Source of the DNA: Ophiobolus disseminans
Lineage: Eukaryota > Ascomycota > Dothideomycetes > Pleosporales > Phaeosphaeriaceae
Assembly: GCA_010093685.1 (NCBI GenBank)
Contig: MU006252.1
Coordinates: 150,307-214,306 of the forward strand
Direction: 5' to 3'
DNA length: 64,000 bases
In this document: piece after piece, positions 43,768-54,768 of the stretch
Layout: each line of letters opens with the position of its first letter
Position numbering within the stretch: position 1 is the stretch's first letter
The notes under the pieces: generated by a model
What the model was told of the DNA's origin: nothing
The model's database searches: none
Seen by the model: the letters and a program-made list of their open reading frames with translations, nothing else
Translations under genes and position numbers: made by a program

Positions 43768-46700
43768 CACCCTCTTAGCTTAGATGTATTTGCAAGCTAG
43801 TAACCTTAGGTGATAATAAGGTTCTTAAGTTTTGCTTAAAGTTCTTCTAATAGTGCCTTCTTAGTTACCTTGTGTAGTGATACCTTAACTAATCTAACTT
43901 AATAAAGGAAGTTTAGCTACTTGTTGCCTAGCAACACCTTAGTGAAGCTATCTGCTATTATTTCCGATAATTAAATGTATTCTACAGTAATCTTTCCACT
44001 TGCAACCTTCTGTCTTATCTAGTGGTTGTAGATGTCTACATGCCTAAGCTTTGTTTAAAGCTTTAATATCTCTTTTATAACTAGTCTAATAGTTTACATG
44101 TTATCGCAATAAATTGTAATTGTGTTAGATAGAAGCTAGATTTAGAGCTCTTTGAGTAGGCGTGATGTGAAGAGAGCTTCCTTAGCTACTTAGGATAGAG
44201 CTAGGAGTTCTGCCTCAGTAGTAGATGTAGTGACAGTGTCTTGCTTGCTAGCTCTCTAGGCAATAAGGCTATTAAAGAGCTTAATTGCATAGCCTTAAGA
44301 GCTTTTCCTGTCTTGTGTGTTGTCTGCAAATAATGCATTACTAGCTACTTAAAGGGTGTCTCCTTCTCTAAGCTAAAGTGCTAGCCACCTTATGTCTAAT
44401 AGGTATAGAAGGACGCGGTCTGCGGCATCGTAATACTCTTAGGAGGGGTTTAAGAGGAAGCGTGCTAAGCGTAAGGTAGTAAAAGCAATATCTAGTCTAG
44501 TGGTGACTGCAGCAAAGAGTAGTGACCTAATTTTGCGTTAGTATCTGTTAATCTTAGTAGGTGTTGACAGTAAGTTTAAGGGCTTAAGTTTAATAGAACT
44601 TATAAGTGTATTATAGCGTAGCTTATGCTTATCTACTAGCCTGTAGATTTTGTCTACATAGGCAGCTTGTGAGAGATAGATAAGTCCTCCTATTCTGTCT
44701 CTAATTACCTCTACTTATAGGAACTACTAGAGATCTTCTCCTCTAGTTATAGTATACTTATCCTGTAGGAGTTAGATAGCTTATTATGCTTCCTTAGTCT
44801 TGTGTTTAGCATAGGCTAGGATAATGTTATCTATATAAAAGAAGATAATAATACTATCCTTAATTATGCAGCAAGGCTCGTAAGAGACGCGTGTAAAGCT
44901 AAGGTCTTTAAGAGTTGTTATGAACTCCTTCTACTAGAGCATAGGTAAAAGGCGCAATCTATACAAGGCCTTCTAAACCTTAAGGATAATACCTATCTTC
45001 TAGTATCCTTTAGGCATCCTTATGTAGATTTCCCTATCTATAGTAGCATAAACAAATGCGTTTGTAATGTTATATTGCTTAAGTTCTAGGTTGTGCTTAG
45101 CTGCAATTGCTATAAGCATACGAAATAATCTGCTAGCTAGGGTAGCTGCATAGGTATCTTAGGAAGAGATCTGTCTCTGTTAGTCTTCTCTGACTACAAG
45201 GCGCGCCTTGCACTTAATAAATTAATAATTCTTGTTAAACTTATAGGTGTATACCTACATGCAGTTTAGGACCTAGTGACCTGTTAGTCTAATTAAGGCA
45301 TAGAATACTTCTCTCTATAATTCTATCTTTTGATAGCTTACTAAATAGTCGCATTCTGCTTCTTTAAATAGCTCTCCTATTAGGTGTTCTTTAAGCTTAG
45401 TCTTATAAGTTAGTAGAGGTAGGAGCTAACTGCGGTGTAGCTTAATGCCTAAGGCAAGCAGCCTCTTTACCTTAGCCTTATTAACCACTTCTCCTTCATG
45501 TTAGCTAATATGTCTAGCCTAAGTTCCTGCTATAAAGGCAGCTACCTATAGAATAGTCTTAGATAAGCATAACTGCGTTAATCCTATTGTCTTGCTTAGG
45601 GTCAACAATGTAGCTAGTAATACAGTAGGTAGTAGTAGTAATAGTAGAGGTGTTAGGTATATGCCTATAATCTTTCTCCCTATAATTTTCCTCCCTTAGT
45701 AATAGCTAGGTAGATTAGTCTCTTCTTAAGCTGTTAAGTCTTTAGTGGTGTTATCTTTAAAGAATAATTTAACCTTAGATTAGTTTATAGTGTTAGAAGC
45801 TCTATAGTCTTAATATAGATTGCAATCTCTTCTAGTGTGCTGTGCATAAGGTTGTCTATTAGGTCCTTAGTTTTGCTATTAAATACTAAGTGCTTATTAA
45901 ACACAATATCATATATGCTGATAACCTTAGCTATAGATAGTATCTAGATGCGATAGATGTTAGATAATCTGTATCCAACTAGGTAGCTAACCTAAGCCTT
46001 TAGGTCTAGGCGTTAGAGGCGTAATTTCCCTCTGTGAGTATTATTAGTTATTGCAAAGAACTTGCATCTATATACTTTAAGATAAGTAAGGTTTAGTTTG
46101 CGGAGTTTAGTGACAATTCTATTAGAGAAAGCAATCCTAGTAAAGAAGGTCTTATATAGTGTCTTCTAGTTCTTAGTGTAATTTAGCGTTCTGTTGTAGA
46201 GGTAAACTGCTGCTCTAGTGATTTTAGGCTACAGTTCCTAGAAGAGGTTAGCATCTAATCTTATAGCGCGTGCCTTCTCCTTGTTTATACCCTCTAAGCG
46301 TTTAGCACTACTATTCTAGGCTTAAGTATTAGGAGCTAAAGGCTCAATAACAATCCCTTTATAGTTGAGCTAGCGCTGAACTTGTAGTTTGACAGTAGTA
46401 ATCTCATTATCTACTTTAATAATCTTAATAGTGATGTTGAAATAGATCCTAAGAAAGGTAAAGAAGATCCTAAGTTTATTAATAATAGAATTAGTAGGTC
46501 TGTTATCTGTAAAGTATATGTCCTATTAGAGTCTAGAGAACCTATAGGTAATAAGCATTTAACTCTTCTTCTTAGTGATGCTCTAGTCCTTATAGAAGTA
46601 GAAGTTAATAGCTAGTCTTTCTTCTAGTCCTAGGTCATTGTTGCGTAGTGTGCGGCGTATTTAGCGCTTAGCTTTGGCTTTGCTACATGAGTTGCACTTA

Positions 46701-48614
46701 ACTGTAGTGATGCCTTTAATGCGCACCCCCTTAGCTTGCTAAACAAGGTGCTTAATAGCTGCTAGGCCTAGATAGCCTAAGCGCTTATGCTAGGTGATAG
46801 CTAAGGATCTTTATAATACTCTTAGTGTTCTTAAGTTTGTTGTGTAGAAGGCTAAGTTGATAGTTAAGTAGTGTTCTAACACCTATTGGCTATAAAGCTT
46901 AGTAAGCCTTCCTAGAATAGATCTATCTAGTCTCCTGAGTGTAGTGGGTTTATGCTTAGTTTCCTACTATATACCTAGCTGCCTAAGGAGGCGGAATAAT
47001 ACTAGGTTGCATAGGATATCTAGACAGATAGCAACATCATGAAGGATAAGCTTAGTTATTCTGCTCTAACTAGTTAGGAATAGGTCTAGTGAACTATACC
47101 CTGTAATCTAGAGTTAAGAGTTGCCTGCCTATATAAAGTCGCTAGGTGTACATAGTCTATTGTTATAGGTGCGCTCTAGGTTGTTAGTAATGTAGCAGGT
47201 TAAGCCTAAGTCTAGAATAAAGGAGTGTTTTAAAGGGTAGCCTTAATTGCCACTAACTTAGAATAAGGCCTTAGTAATTGCGGTGATTTGCCAACCTTCT
47301 AGTCATTGTTAATTGTTATTAGAGACATCCTAGATAATTAGTGTCTAGGAATCTAATCTCTTGATGTATAGAGTTTAAGACTTTAATCTGCTCTTGCTTC
47401 TTAATGCTCCTTAAAGAACAGTGTCGTGCTTGCGCTTGTATTCTATAAGAGTGCGCATAGTGGAGTTTAGCTTCTACTATTTAGATGCTTAGTCATTATT
47501 AATATACTAGCAATCCTTAATGTTATGGACTTAGTCACATACTAGGCACTTCTTACCTAAAAATGCCTTGTTACTAGCAGGTCTTTTGCTGGACTAAGAG
47601 GAGGATTAATTGCTCTTTCTCTTTCTACTAGGGTTTCTTTCCCTGTGTTTAGATAGCGCGCTGTTTTCCATAGCTTTAGAAGCGTCCTTCTAGCTATCCT
47701 AGGTAGTTGCACTACTATTAGCGAGAAATAAGGAGTTATTAGCTACAGCAATAAATGCCTACTTTTTATTCACTGGTTTCAGCGGATAATTCAGGCTTAT
47801 GTATTCCTAGAAGCGTTTTATTATCTCCTTTCTTGTTATAAGAGGATTGAACCTTCTAGTATCTTAGAAGGTTGCAGCCTATATAGGTGCTGCCTTATTC
47901 ACAGCCTGCAGGAAGTCTTTAGTGATATTGTTAATATTATGTACCTTAGACACTCTATGCACTGTTGCATCTAATAATGCTTTATTATATTCTACTAGCT
48001 ATGTATCCTAATTGTGTGTATTGCGCATAGGCTTAAGGGCGGTGTAGTAGCGTTCGCGTGTGCGTTCCTTTTTAAGGCGATTATCAACCCTAGCAGTGAG
48101 CTTAAGGTTAGCAAGCCACTAGCGTAGTAACTGTTCTAGTAGGCAGCATGTGCGTTAGAGATAGAGCGCAACTGTTGATTAGATTAGCTAGGTGACATGC
48201 TGAATACTCTTCTGTTAAGTATTATATTAGTAGAGATTAAGCTTATATCTCTTAGTAAGGGTCTTGTAGTAGTCTATATCCTTCTTATAGGCTTTCTAGC
48301 CTTAGATTGATAGCATAGATAGGCGTATTGCCTTCTCGATTCTAGCTGCAGCACTGTACTAGGATAGTTTAGGCAGGTCTAGTATAACTAGCTTGATTAG
48401 GAATAGAACTAGTCCTTCTTCCTTTACATTATCCTAGATGTTATAGGTAGCGCAGCGCGCTTTGACTTAAGTAAGCTAGATAGTCTAGTTATACTAGTTG
48501 CTGAGGATAACAGTTGCATCGCGTTAGTTAATAAGCGATATAGTGTAGTTGTTGAATAGCTTTTGTTAGGTAGCCTTAGTAGGTAGCCTTAGTAAAGGCA
48601 GTGAGACTCTTAAT

Positions 48615-48814
48615 TGTCAGATTTGATAAGGTATTAAAACCTAATAATAGATAAGATGAATTGATAATAATGTGTTGTTCTATTTTAGTGTTCCCTAGTT
48701 AAGTGCGGAGTTTAACTAGGTGTTAGATCTAGTACTAGTGTGCTAAGGCGCTTGTGCCCGCCCCTTCTATTTCTTTTAGTGTTAGTAGCCTCACAGCACC
48801 CCTAATATCTAACA
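48615..48814 (-). repeat. LTR of the Copia element (right, 5' in element sense)
   Basis: About 200 bp; differs from the left copy by transitions and one small indel. Confidence 0.8.
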
Positions 48815-50353
48815 ATTAGTTTAGGGATAGAAGGCAGTAGACAGGCGCCTAGTAATACCTAGCACTTTACATAGGCGCTTCTAGAGCCTACTTACAAACT
48901 AGCTTCCCTAGTCTAACACAATAGCATCTAGAAGCTAGTAATAGGCAATAACATGCTTAATAAAGGTCTATGCTACAGTCTTAGTCTTAATGTTTAGTAA
49001 GGCTACTAGCACAATATCTTTGCTAAGGCGGTTAGTGACTACTATTATATTAGTACAACTATTACTCTTAGGAAGGCTAGTAATAAAATCTATAGATACC
49101 TTCTTCTAGATTCTCTTAGGGATAGAGAGGGGCTTTAAGAAGCTATAGAGACCGTCTCTCTAGGGCTTAGTCCTTCTACAAACAGCGCAGTTCCGGATAA
49201 AACGTCTAATGTTATTAGAGATTCCTAGCCAGAAGTAGTCACGGGCTATAGCTTAGTAGGTAATAAGACGTCTAGGATATCCTGCTACAGCAGGAGAGTG
49301 CATTCTATTAATAAGCCTAGTTCTAAGTGGTTTAGAGTTAGGAACCTATTTGCGGTCTTAGTACATTAAGCAGAAGTTAGTGTCTACGTAGCAATCTGCA
49401 ATTAATACCTTAAGATAGAGGTCTAGTAGGAAGCGTCGATTTCTATTAAGCACCGCTTATTTAGCTTCCTAGTACTAGCTGTTATGTTCTACAACATGTA
49501 CCTAAAGGTCTTTAAGGCTTAAATGTAATCTAGGTAGTTTCTTTTCTTCTTCTAGTTCTTTAGATATAGTTTTAGAAGACAGAACAGAAATAAAGGTAAT
49601 AACAGCATCCTGCTCTTCCTTATCCCACTTGTCCCTAGTAGCAGGCTTTAGTAGCTGCATATACTAGTGTTAAAGGCGTTTATTAGATATATCCTTAGGC
49701 ATATCTTATTCTCTTCTACAGAGTGCATCTGCTCTAACATTCTTCTTTCTAGGGCAGTAGACAATCTCTATGTTGTATCTTCTAAGAAGGAGTAACTATC
49801 TTATCTGCCTCTTATTAAGCATTCTTAGTTTAGTAAAGTATTCTAAGTTCTTGTGATCTGTGATAACCTTAAACTTAGCTACTAATCTTAGTTTAGCATT
49901 CTATTCCTAAAGGCATTAAACCACTGCTAGTAGCTTCTTGTTATGAATCTTATAGTTAGCCTTATAAACATTTATATTCTTAGAGAAATATGCAATAGAA
50001 TGTAGACGCCCTTAATTATTATACTAGGAAAGACATCTAGCAGTAGCATAGCTAGAAGCATTAGTTCTAAGACTATCTCTCTATTCTAGTTAAACTATAC
50101 TAGTGCAGAGTTACTAATAAAGATTTCCTTAAGCTTGTCAAAAGCACTCTGTTCCTTAGATGTCTAGCGAAAGGTGACATTGCTAGTGAGCCGTGTAAGA
50201 GGGGCAGCTAGGCTGCTAAATTCTTTAATAAACTGCTAGTAGAAGTTAGCAAAGCCTAAGAAGCTTCTCACTCCTTTAACTGTCTTAGGTGCTTCCTATT
50301 CTTAAATGGCTTTAACCTTCTTAGAATCTATACTAATGCCTTTACTAGCTTTA

Positions 50354-50504
50354 TGTAAGGCGTACGCGCGCACGTGAGGCAAAGCCTCGTGCGTCGGCTG
50401 CGCCTGCACGATATATACTGTTCCGCACACTATAATTAATGTTTATTAATTATACATACCTTTTTAGTTGCATAGCGTAGTAGGTGCGGACCTGCGTCCT
50501 AACA
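50354..50504 (+). repeat. LTR of the 545-bp miniature element (left)
   Basis: 151 bp; pairs with 50748-50898. Confidence 0.85.
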
Positions 50505-50747
50505 TTATGATCAATAAACACCTAGCGCGCGGGGTAGGTCGAATGCCTGCGTAGGTTCGACCCCGCACAAAACCAGTTTTAGTATAAGCTAGCTCTGCGG
50601 GGCTGAGATAGGCGTCTTTTGGGCTAGTTAGCGCCAAAGAGCGCCATCGAGAGCTGCTAGAAGGTCTAGTATTACCTGCCTATATAGGCATGTGCCAATA
50701 GAGTGCGCTAAGCGCCTAAGGGCATACGCTGCAAAGAAGGGGGATAT

Positions 50748-50898
50748 TGTGAGGCGTACGCGCGCACGTAAGGCAAAGCCTCGTGCGTCGGCTGCGCCTG
50801 CACGATATATACTGTTCCGCACACTATAATTAATATTCATTGATTATACATACCTTTTTGGTTGCATAGCGTAGTGGGTGCGGACCTGCGTCCTAACA
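50748..50898 (+). repeat. LTR of the 545-bp miniature element (right)
   Basis: 151 bp; nearly identical to the left copy. Confidence 0.85.
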
Positions 50899-51196
50899 CT
50901 TTAATAATAAAGCCTAAGTACTTAGTAGACTTAACTTCAAATTCACACTTCTTAATGTCTAGAGGTAGGCTAGCCTTTCCTAGGGCATCTAGAACTTAGT
51001 TCACATAATGCTAGTGTTCTTTCTGTAATCTATTAGTATAGATAAGTATTAAGAGGAGGCGTGGATTGTAGCCTGTATGTAGAAACAGGCTATTCCTCTT
51101 CTAGTAGGAGGCTACTATCACGTGCTGATAACGTAATAGCCGCAACGGAAGTAGAGTAAAGAGTAGAGAAGATACTAGTAATATAAAATGTATATA

Positions 51197-52699
51197 CGGA
51201 GGTGCCTTTCAAAAGTTCTTGCTCACGCTAGCTAAAGCTATAGAGCGCTACTAACCTTAGCTTAAACTTAGCACAGCACAAGAATTTTCCTACCCCGCTT
51301 TATAAAGCTGAACCTAGCCTTATACAATTAATTCTTGTTCTTATGGCCCTAAATACTCCTCTCTCTACTCGTGCCTTGATTGTCTCCTTAAAGTCTTCTT
51401 TTAGAGGCAAATCCACTTCTGAGATAGCTAAGGAGACAGGCCTCTCTGCTCGAACAATTAACTCTATCTACGCACGAGCTATTAAACGAGGCTTTGAGCT
51501 AAATAGGCCTCTAAGGATTGATGACCGCTACCTTGTGGATAGTCCTCGATTAGGCCGCCTACGCAAGAATATAGCAGAGTCTCTAATCTAGAAAGTACGG
51601 CGTGATCGCTATAGGCGAGAGAAGTCATGTGCTGACCTTGCTAGGGATCTTAGCTAAGAGGGAGTTAACGTCTCTGCCACTACAGTATAGAGAATACTTA
51701 GGAAAGCAGGGTTTAAGAAGACTAAGCCAACGAGGAAGCCTAGATTGACACAGAAGATAAAGAATAAGAGACTGTAGTAGTGTTTAGATTATAAGCATTA
51801 GATGCTTAATAATTAGATGAATGTGATCTAGTTAGATAAGACGTCTGTTGTTCTCCTTCACCGCCGTGGAGGATATAGGCTCTAGAGAAAACTAGATAAG
51901 GCTCTAGTACGGAGCTGTATTCGGGAGAGATAGAAGGGATACTCTGAGTTCATGTTCTAGGGCTGTTTTTTATATAAGAAGAAGGGTCCTTGCCACTGCT
52001 AGAAGCCAGAAACAAAGAAAGAGAAAGAGCATTTAATTAAGATAATTAATAAGATGAACGAGCTCCTTAAACCTTTTATAAAGGAAGAGTGGGAGCTTAC
52101 AAATAGTATTAGAAGGATAGGGTTAAGGAACAAGCCTAGTAGGGTTCCTAAGTAGCAGTGGAATAAGAAGAATAGCAAGCTTGTTCGCGGCAAAGGGGCA
52201 GGGATTAACTAGTAGAGATACTAGAGCTAGGTTCTTATTCTAAAGGTGATTCCTTTTGCAAAGGAGTGTATGAAGAAGAGGCCAAATACTCTTATTTAAG
52301 AGGATAAAGCACCTTCTCATGCTCACTATGCTTAAGCTATTCTCTATAGCAGAGAAGAGGTTAAGAGGCTGCTCTAGTGTGGCAACTCACCTAACCTAAA
52401 TGCTATTGAGCCTTATTAGTTCTGGATAAAGAGAAATACTACAAAGAAAGGGGCTCTAAAGAGCAGAGAAGTGGCAATTAAGGCGTAGGAGAAGTGCTGG
52501 GATAAGCTCCCTTAGGCTTAGATACAAGCTTGGATTAAGAGAATTCCTGTCTATATCAAGGAGATTATTAAGCTTAATAGTAGCAACGAGTACAAGGAAG
52601 GTAGAGGCATAGGTAGAGCTAGATAATGCTAAGATTAGTGGCGTTTTGTGGCGCTCTGGGCATTCCTTAGCTAGCAAGAACTTTTAAAAGGCACCTCTG
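51197..52699 (+). mobile_element. Tc1/mariner transposon, 1503 bp, dead
   Basis: The ends are inverted repeats of about 30 bases (left CGGAGGTGCCTTTCAAAAGT; right, inverted, CAGAGGTGCCTTTTAAAAGT) flanked by TA (51195-51196 and 52700-52701). The inner frame starts with ATG at 51343. Confidence 0.85.
51343..52672 (+). pseudogene. Tc1/mariner transposase pseudogene
   Basis: The first 82 codons are open and encode a helix-turn-helix (KSTSEIAKETGLSARTINSI). After the first stop the same reading continues with more than ten TAG stops. Recognisable are a first catalytic Asp block (LDKTSVVLL), a second (EDKAPSHAH) and the third block GNSPNLNAIEPYW, typical of the Tc1 superfamily. The stops are those expected from CAG-to-TAG and TGG-to-TAG change. 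Confidence 0.8.
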
Positions 52700-54478
52700 T
52701 ACTAGTTACAAGATTGATAGTTAGACACTAAGCTATAGAGAGAGAGAAGAGAGTCTATATACATTATAGAGTAGCTCTAGAAGGTTCTTTGCTTATAAAT
52801 ACAATCTAGTTCTAGAGCACTCTATATGCGTAATCTAATGTAATAGATTACGCGTATAGATAGATTGTACATTATAATGTAATAGATTACGCGTTGCTAC
52901 TATAGATAGTAACAGCCTAATAGGCATAATATATATAGCGTTTACAGCTATTACTAGATTAAGCAGGTCACGTAATTAGTTACGTGACATTTCCTAATAA
53001 GGAAATACCTTATCGAAGCTTATATTCTTACAATAAGTACATTATTAAGGTAGGCTAAGCAAAAGATATTAATATACTTGCGAAGTACCTAGTTAATGTA
53101 TCTTCAAAATGTGCTAGGAGCATTTGCTATCCTAAAGGGAGTAACTATCTATTTATAGAGACTAAAGCGCGTGCGGAAAGTAGTCTTCTACTTATCGCCT
53201 TTATTAATGCGTATCTTATAGAAGGCAGCAGAGACGTTAAGCTTAGTAAACTACTTAGCCTTAGTAAGATTGTTTAATATCTCCTAGATTAGGGGTAATA
53301 GGTACTAGTCCTTCCTAGTAATAGCATTAAGAGCGCAGTAGTCTACACAAAAGCGTAAGCCTTCTTCTAGCTTCTTTATAAATAAGACTAGTGCAGCAGC
53401 AGCTAAGCTGCTAGTGCGTATCTAGCCTTTGTCTATTAAGGAGGTCAGTTCCTTTCTAAGCACTAGTAGCTCTCCCTTGCTTATATTGTATAGTAGTCTC
53501 TATAGCACTTTAGGCTCTTGTCTATTAGTATCCTTAACTAGATTAATCTAGTGATTAATACTAGGTCCGCGTAGTGGTAGCAGCTTAGAAGCAGTCTTAG
53601 GGGTAAAGATCCAACTATAGTGCTTATACTATTCTAGTAACAGTGTCTTAATATCTAGAGTAGACTTAGGTGCAAGAGCCTTCTTAATATCAGCTAGTGA
53701 GGCTGAGAAGACTATAGTGCTATCCTATTTCTTAGCCTTAGTAATGTAGAGTGCATAAATAGCAGCACTAATCTTAGCAAGTAGTTAGTGGTTTGCTAGG
53801 ACTAGTACAGGCTCTCCTTCTTTGCTATGCAAGCGAATGCGCTAGCGGGTAGCATAGATGTAGAGTGAACGTTTTGCTAGTGCAATAGTAACCTAGAGGC
53901 GGTCTATCTAAGGTCTTCTAAGTAGCATGTCAAATCCTAGTCTATCTCTAGCACTATATGCCTATTCTTTATCCTTAAATCCTTTAATATTAATATAGTA
54001 CTTAGCAACCTAGTAGATAGTACCTTTACTAGCAACTCTAACTAATGTACGTAGTGTAATATCAATGCACCGTAAGCTAGCTCTCTTAACTAAGAATAGG
54101 GAGACAAAAGCATTAGCTAAGCAGCCGTAATCAATTATAGTAGAAGCAAAGGTGTTATAATTAACTAGTGTGTGTATGCTTATTGCTTTCCTATCTATAT
54201 GTTTTGCTCTCTTAAATCCTTCCTATTCCCTAGCAAATACCTACTAACTTACATTTAGCTCCTGTCTGTAACTGCTAACAGGAGCTACTCGTTTCCCGGC
54301 ATGCTAGTAGTAGTGTTCTTATTCTTCTCTTCTAGCTAAGGTAGAATATTAGTTGTAGCAGTAACCTTAGCTACTATAGTGCTATGTAGGCGACGTGCAG
54401 GCTAATAAGGGTATGTAGAGATAATATAGCTGCTAGCGCTATAGCGGAAGCAAAGGCGGTTCTTCTTGCGGTGCTAAA

Positions 54479-54768
54479 TATAAGGGGCTAGGCAGAAGAC
54501 TGCAGAAAGGCTAGGTTTAACCGTGATGAATTCGATAGAGACTATTTAGAGCTAGAGAACAGGCTGTCTAAATAGGCAGACTGCTAGTTTCTAGAAGTTT
54601 CTACATACATTGGCATATGTTATTATTTATAATCTTTTGCAATAGCTAGAACATTCCGGGACATTCTATAATGCTCTATAGTGTTCTATACTCTTCTATA
54701 ATGTTCTATGCTCTTCTATTAAACCGAAGTGACTCTACTAAGGATAGTAGAGGTCTAACCTCTTACAT
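54479..54768 (-). repeat. LTR of the Gypsy element (left, 3' in element sense)
   Basis: About 290 bp, strongly RIP-changed; contains 20-bp units of the type CTATA(G/A)TGTTCTAT(A/G)CTCTT. Confidence 0.8.

Larger units (their letters stand above)
43573..48814 (-). mobile_element. Copia retrotransposon with both LTRs, inserted in the previous Copia, RIP-damaged
   Basis: Direct repeats 43573-43767 and 48615-48814 share TG(T/C)(T/C)AGATTTGATAAGG and a CACCCC(T)(G/A)ATATCTAA end. Coding is on the minus strand. At about 45155-44995 a reverse transcriptase block reads TYAATLASRLFRMLIAIAAK, then LELKQYNITNAFVYATI, then YIRMPKGY, the Copia signature with few changes. A purine-rich stretch lies just inside the left LTR on the minus strand, as expected for a 3' end. 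I found no matching target duplication (CCTAC against ATTAG). All long frames are broken, so it is inactive. Confidence 0.8.
50354..50898 (+). mobile_element. Second TRIM-like miniature LTR element, 545 bp
   Basis: Direct repeats 50354-50504 and 50748-50898 (151 bp each) start TGT(A/G)AGGCGTACGCGCGCAC and end GTCCTAACA. CTTTA lies directly outside both ends (50349-50353 and 50899-50903), a perfect target duplication. The 243-bp inside ends in a polypurine tract (AAAGAAGGGGGA) before the right repeat, so it points to the plus strand. It also holds an inverted repeat (GCGGGGT...TCGAA / TTCGACCCCGC, about 50536-50575). It encodes no protein. The sequence is GC-rich beside its host and differences between repeats are all transitions. 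Confidence 0.85.
51047..53032. mobile_element. Probable solo LTR split by a Tc1/mariner element
   Basis: The Gypsy sequence breaks off at GATAAG and resumes after ATAAG at 53033; ATAAG stands at 51042-51046 and 53033-53037. Between them, minus the mariner, are about 480 bases starting TATTAAGAGG (probably once TGTTAAGA) and ending TTCTTACA, so LTR-like ends. It contains a TATA-like GCTTATAAATAC near 52790 and a repeated TAATGTAATAGATTACGCG. No internal coding region remains, which fits a solo LTR. Confidence 0.5.
48815..54478 (-). mobile_element. Gypsy retrotransposon remnant hosting three later insertions
   Basis: The first 90 bases may belong to the older Copia; Gypsy-like sequence is clear from about 48910. 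On the minus strand, around 49090 an integrase block reads KVSIDFITSLPKS and TNIIVVTNRLSKD. Around 53420-53290 a Ty3-type reverse transcriptase block reads LEEGLRFCVDYCALNAITRKD. Near 54470-54380 a zinc knuckle (RLCFRYSASSYIISTYPY) shows one Cys changed to Tyr. It carries a miniature LTR element (50354-50898) and a probable solo LTR with a mariner (51047-53032), and is cut by another Gypsy at 54479. It is heavily RIP-damaged. Its own LTRs were not identified. Confidence 0.7.

Noticed and set aside
43568..48819. Target duplication for the Copia element
   Set aside because: The flanking bases CCTAC and ATTAG do not match even allowing for RIP.
50505..50747. tRNA gene inside the 545-bp element
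   Set aside because: Only a T-arm-like hairpin is present, with no acceptor or anticodon arms.
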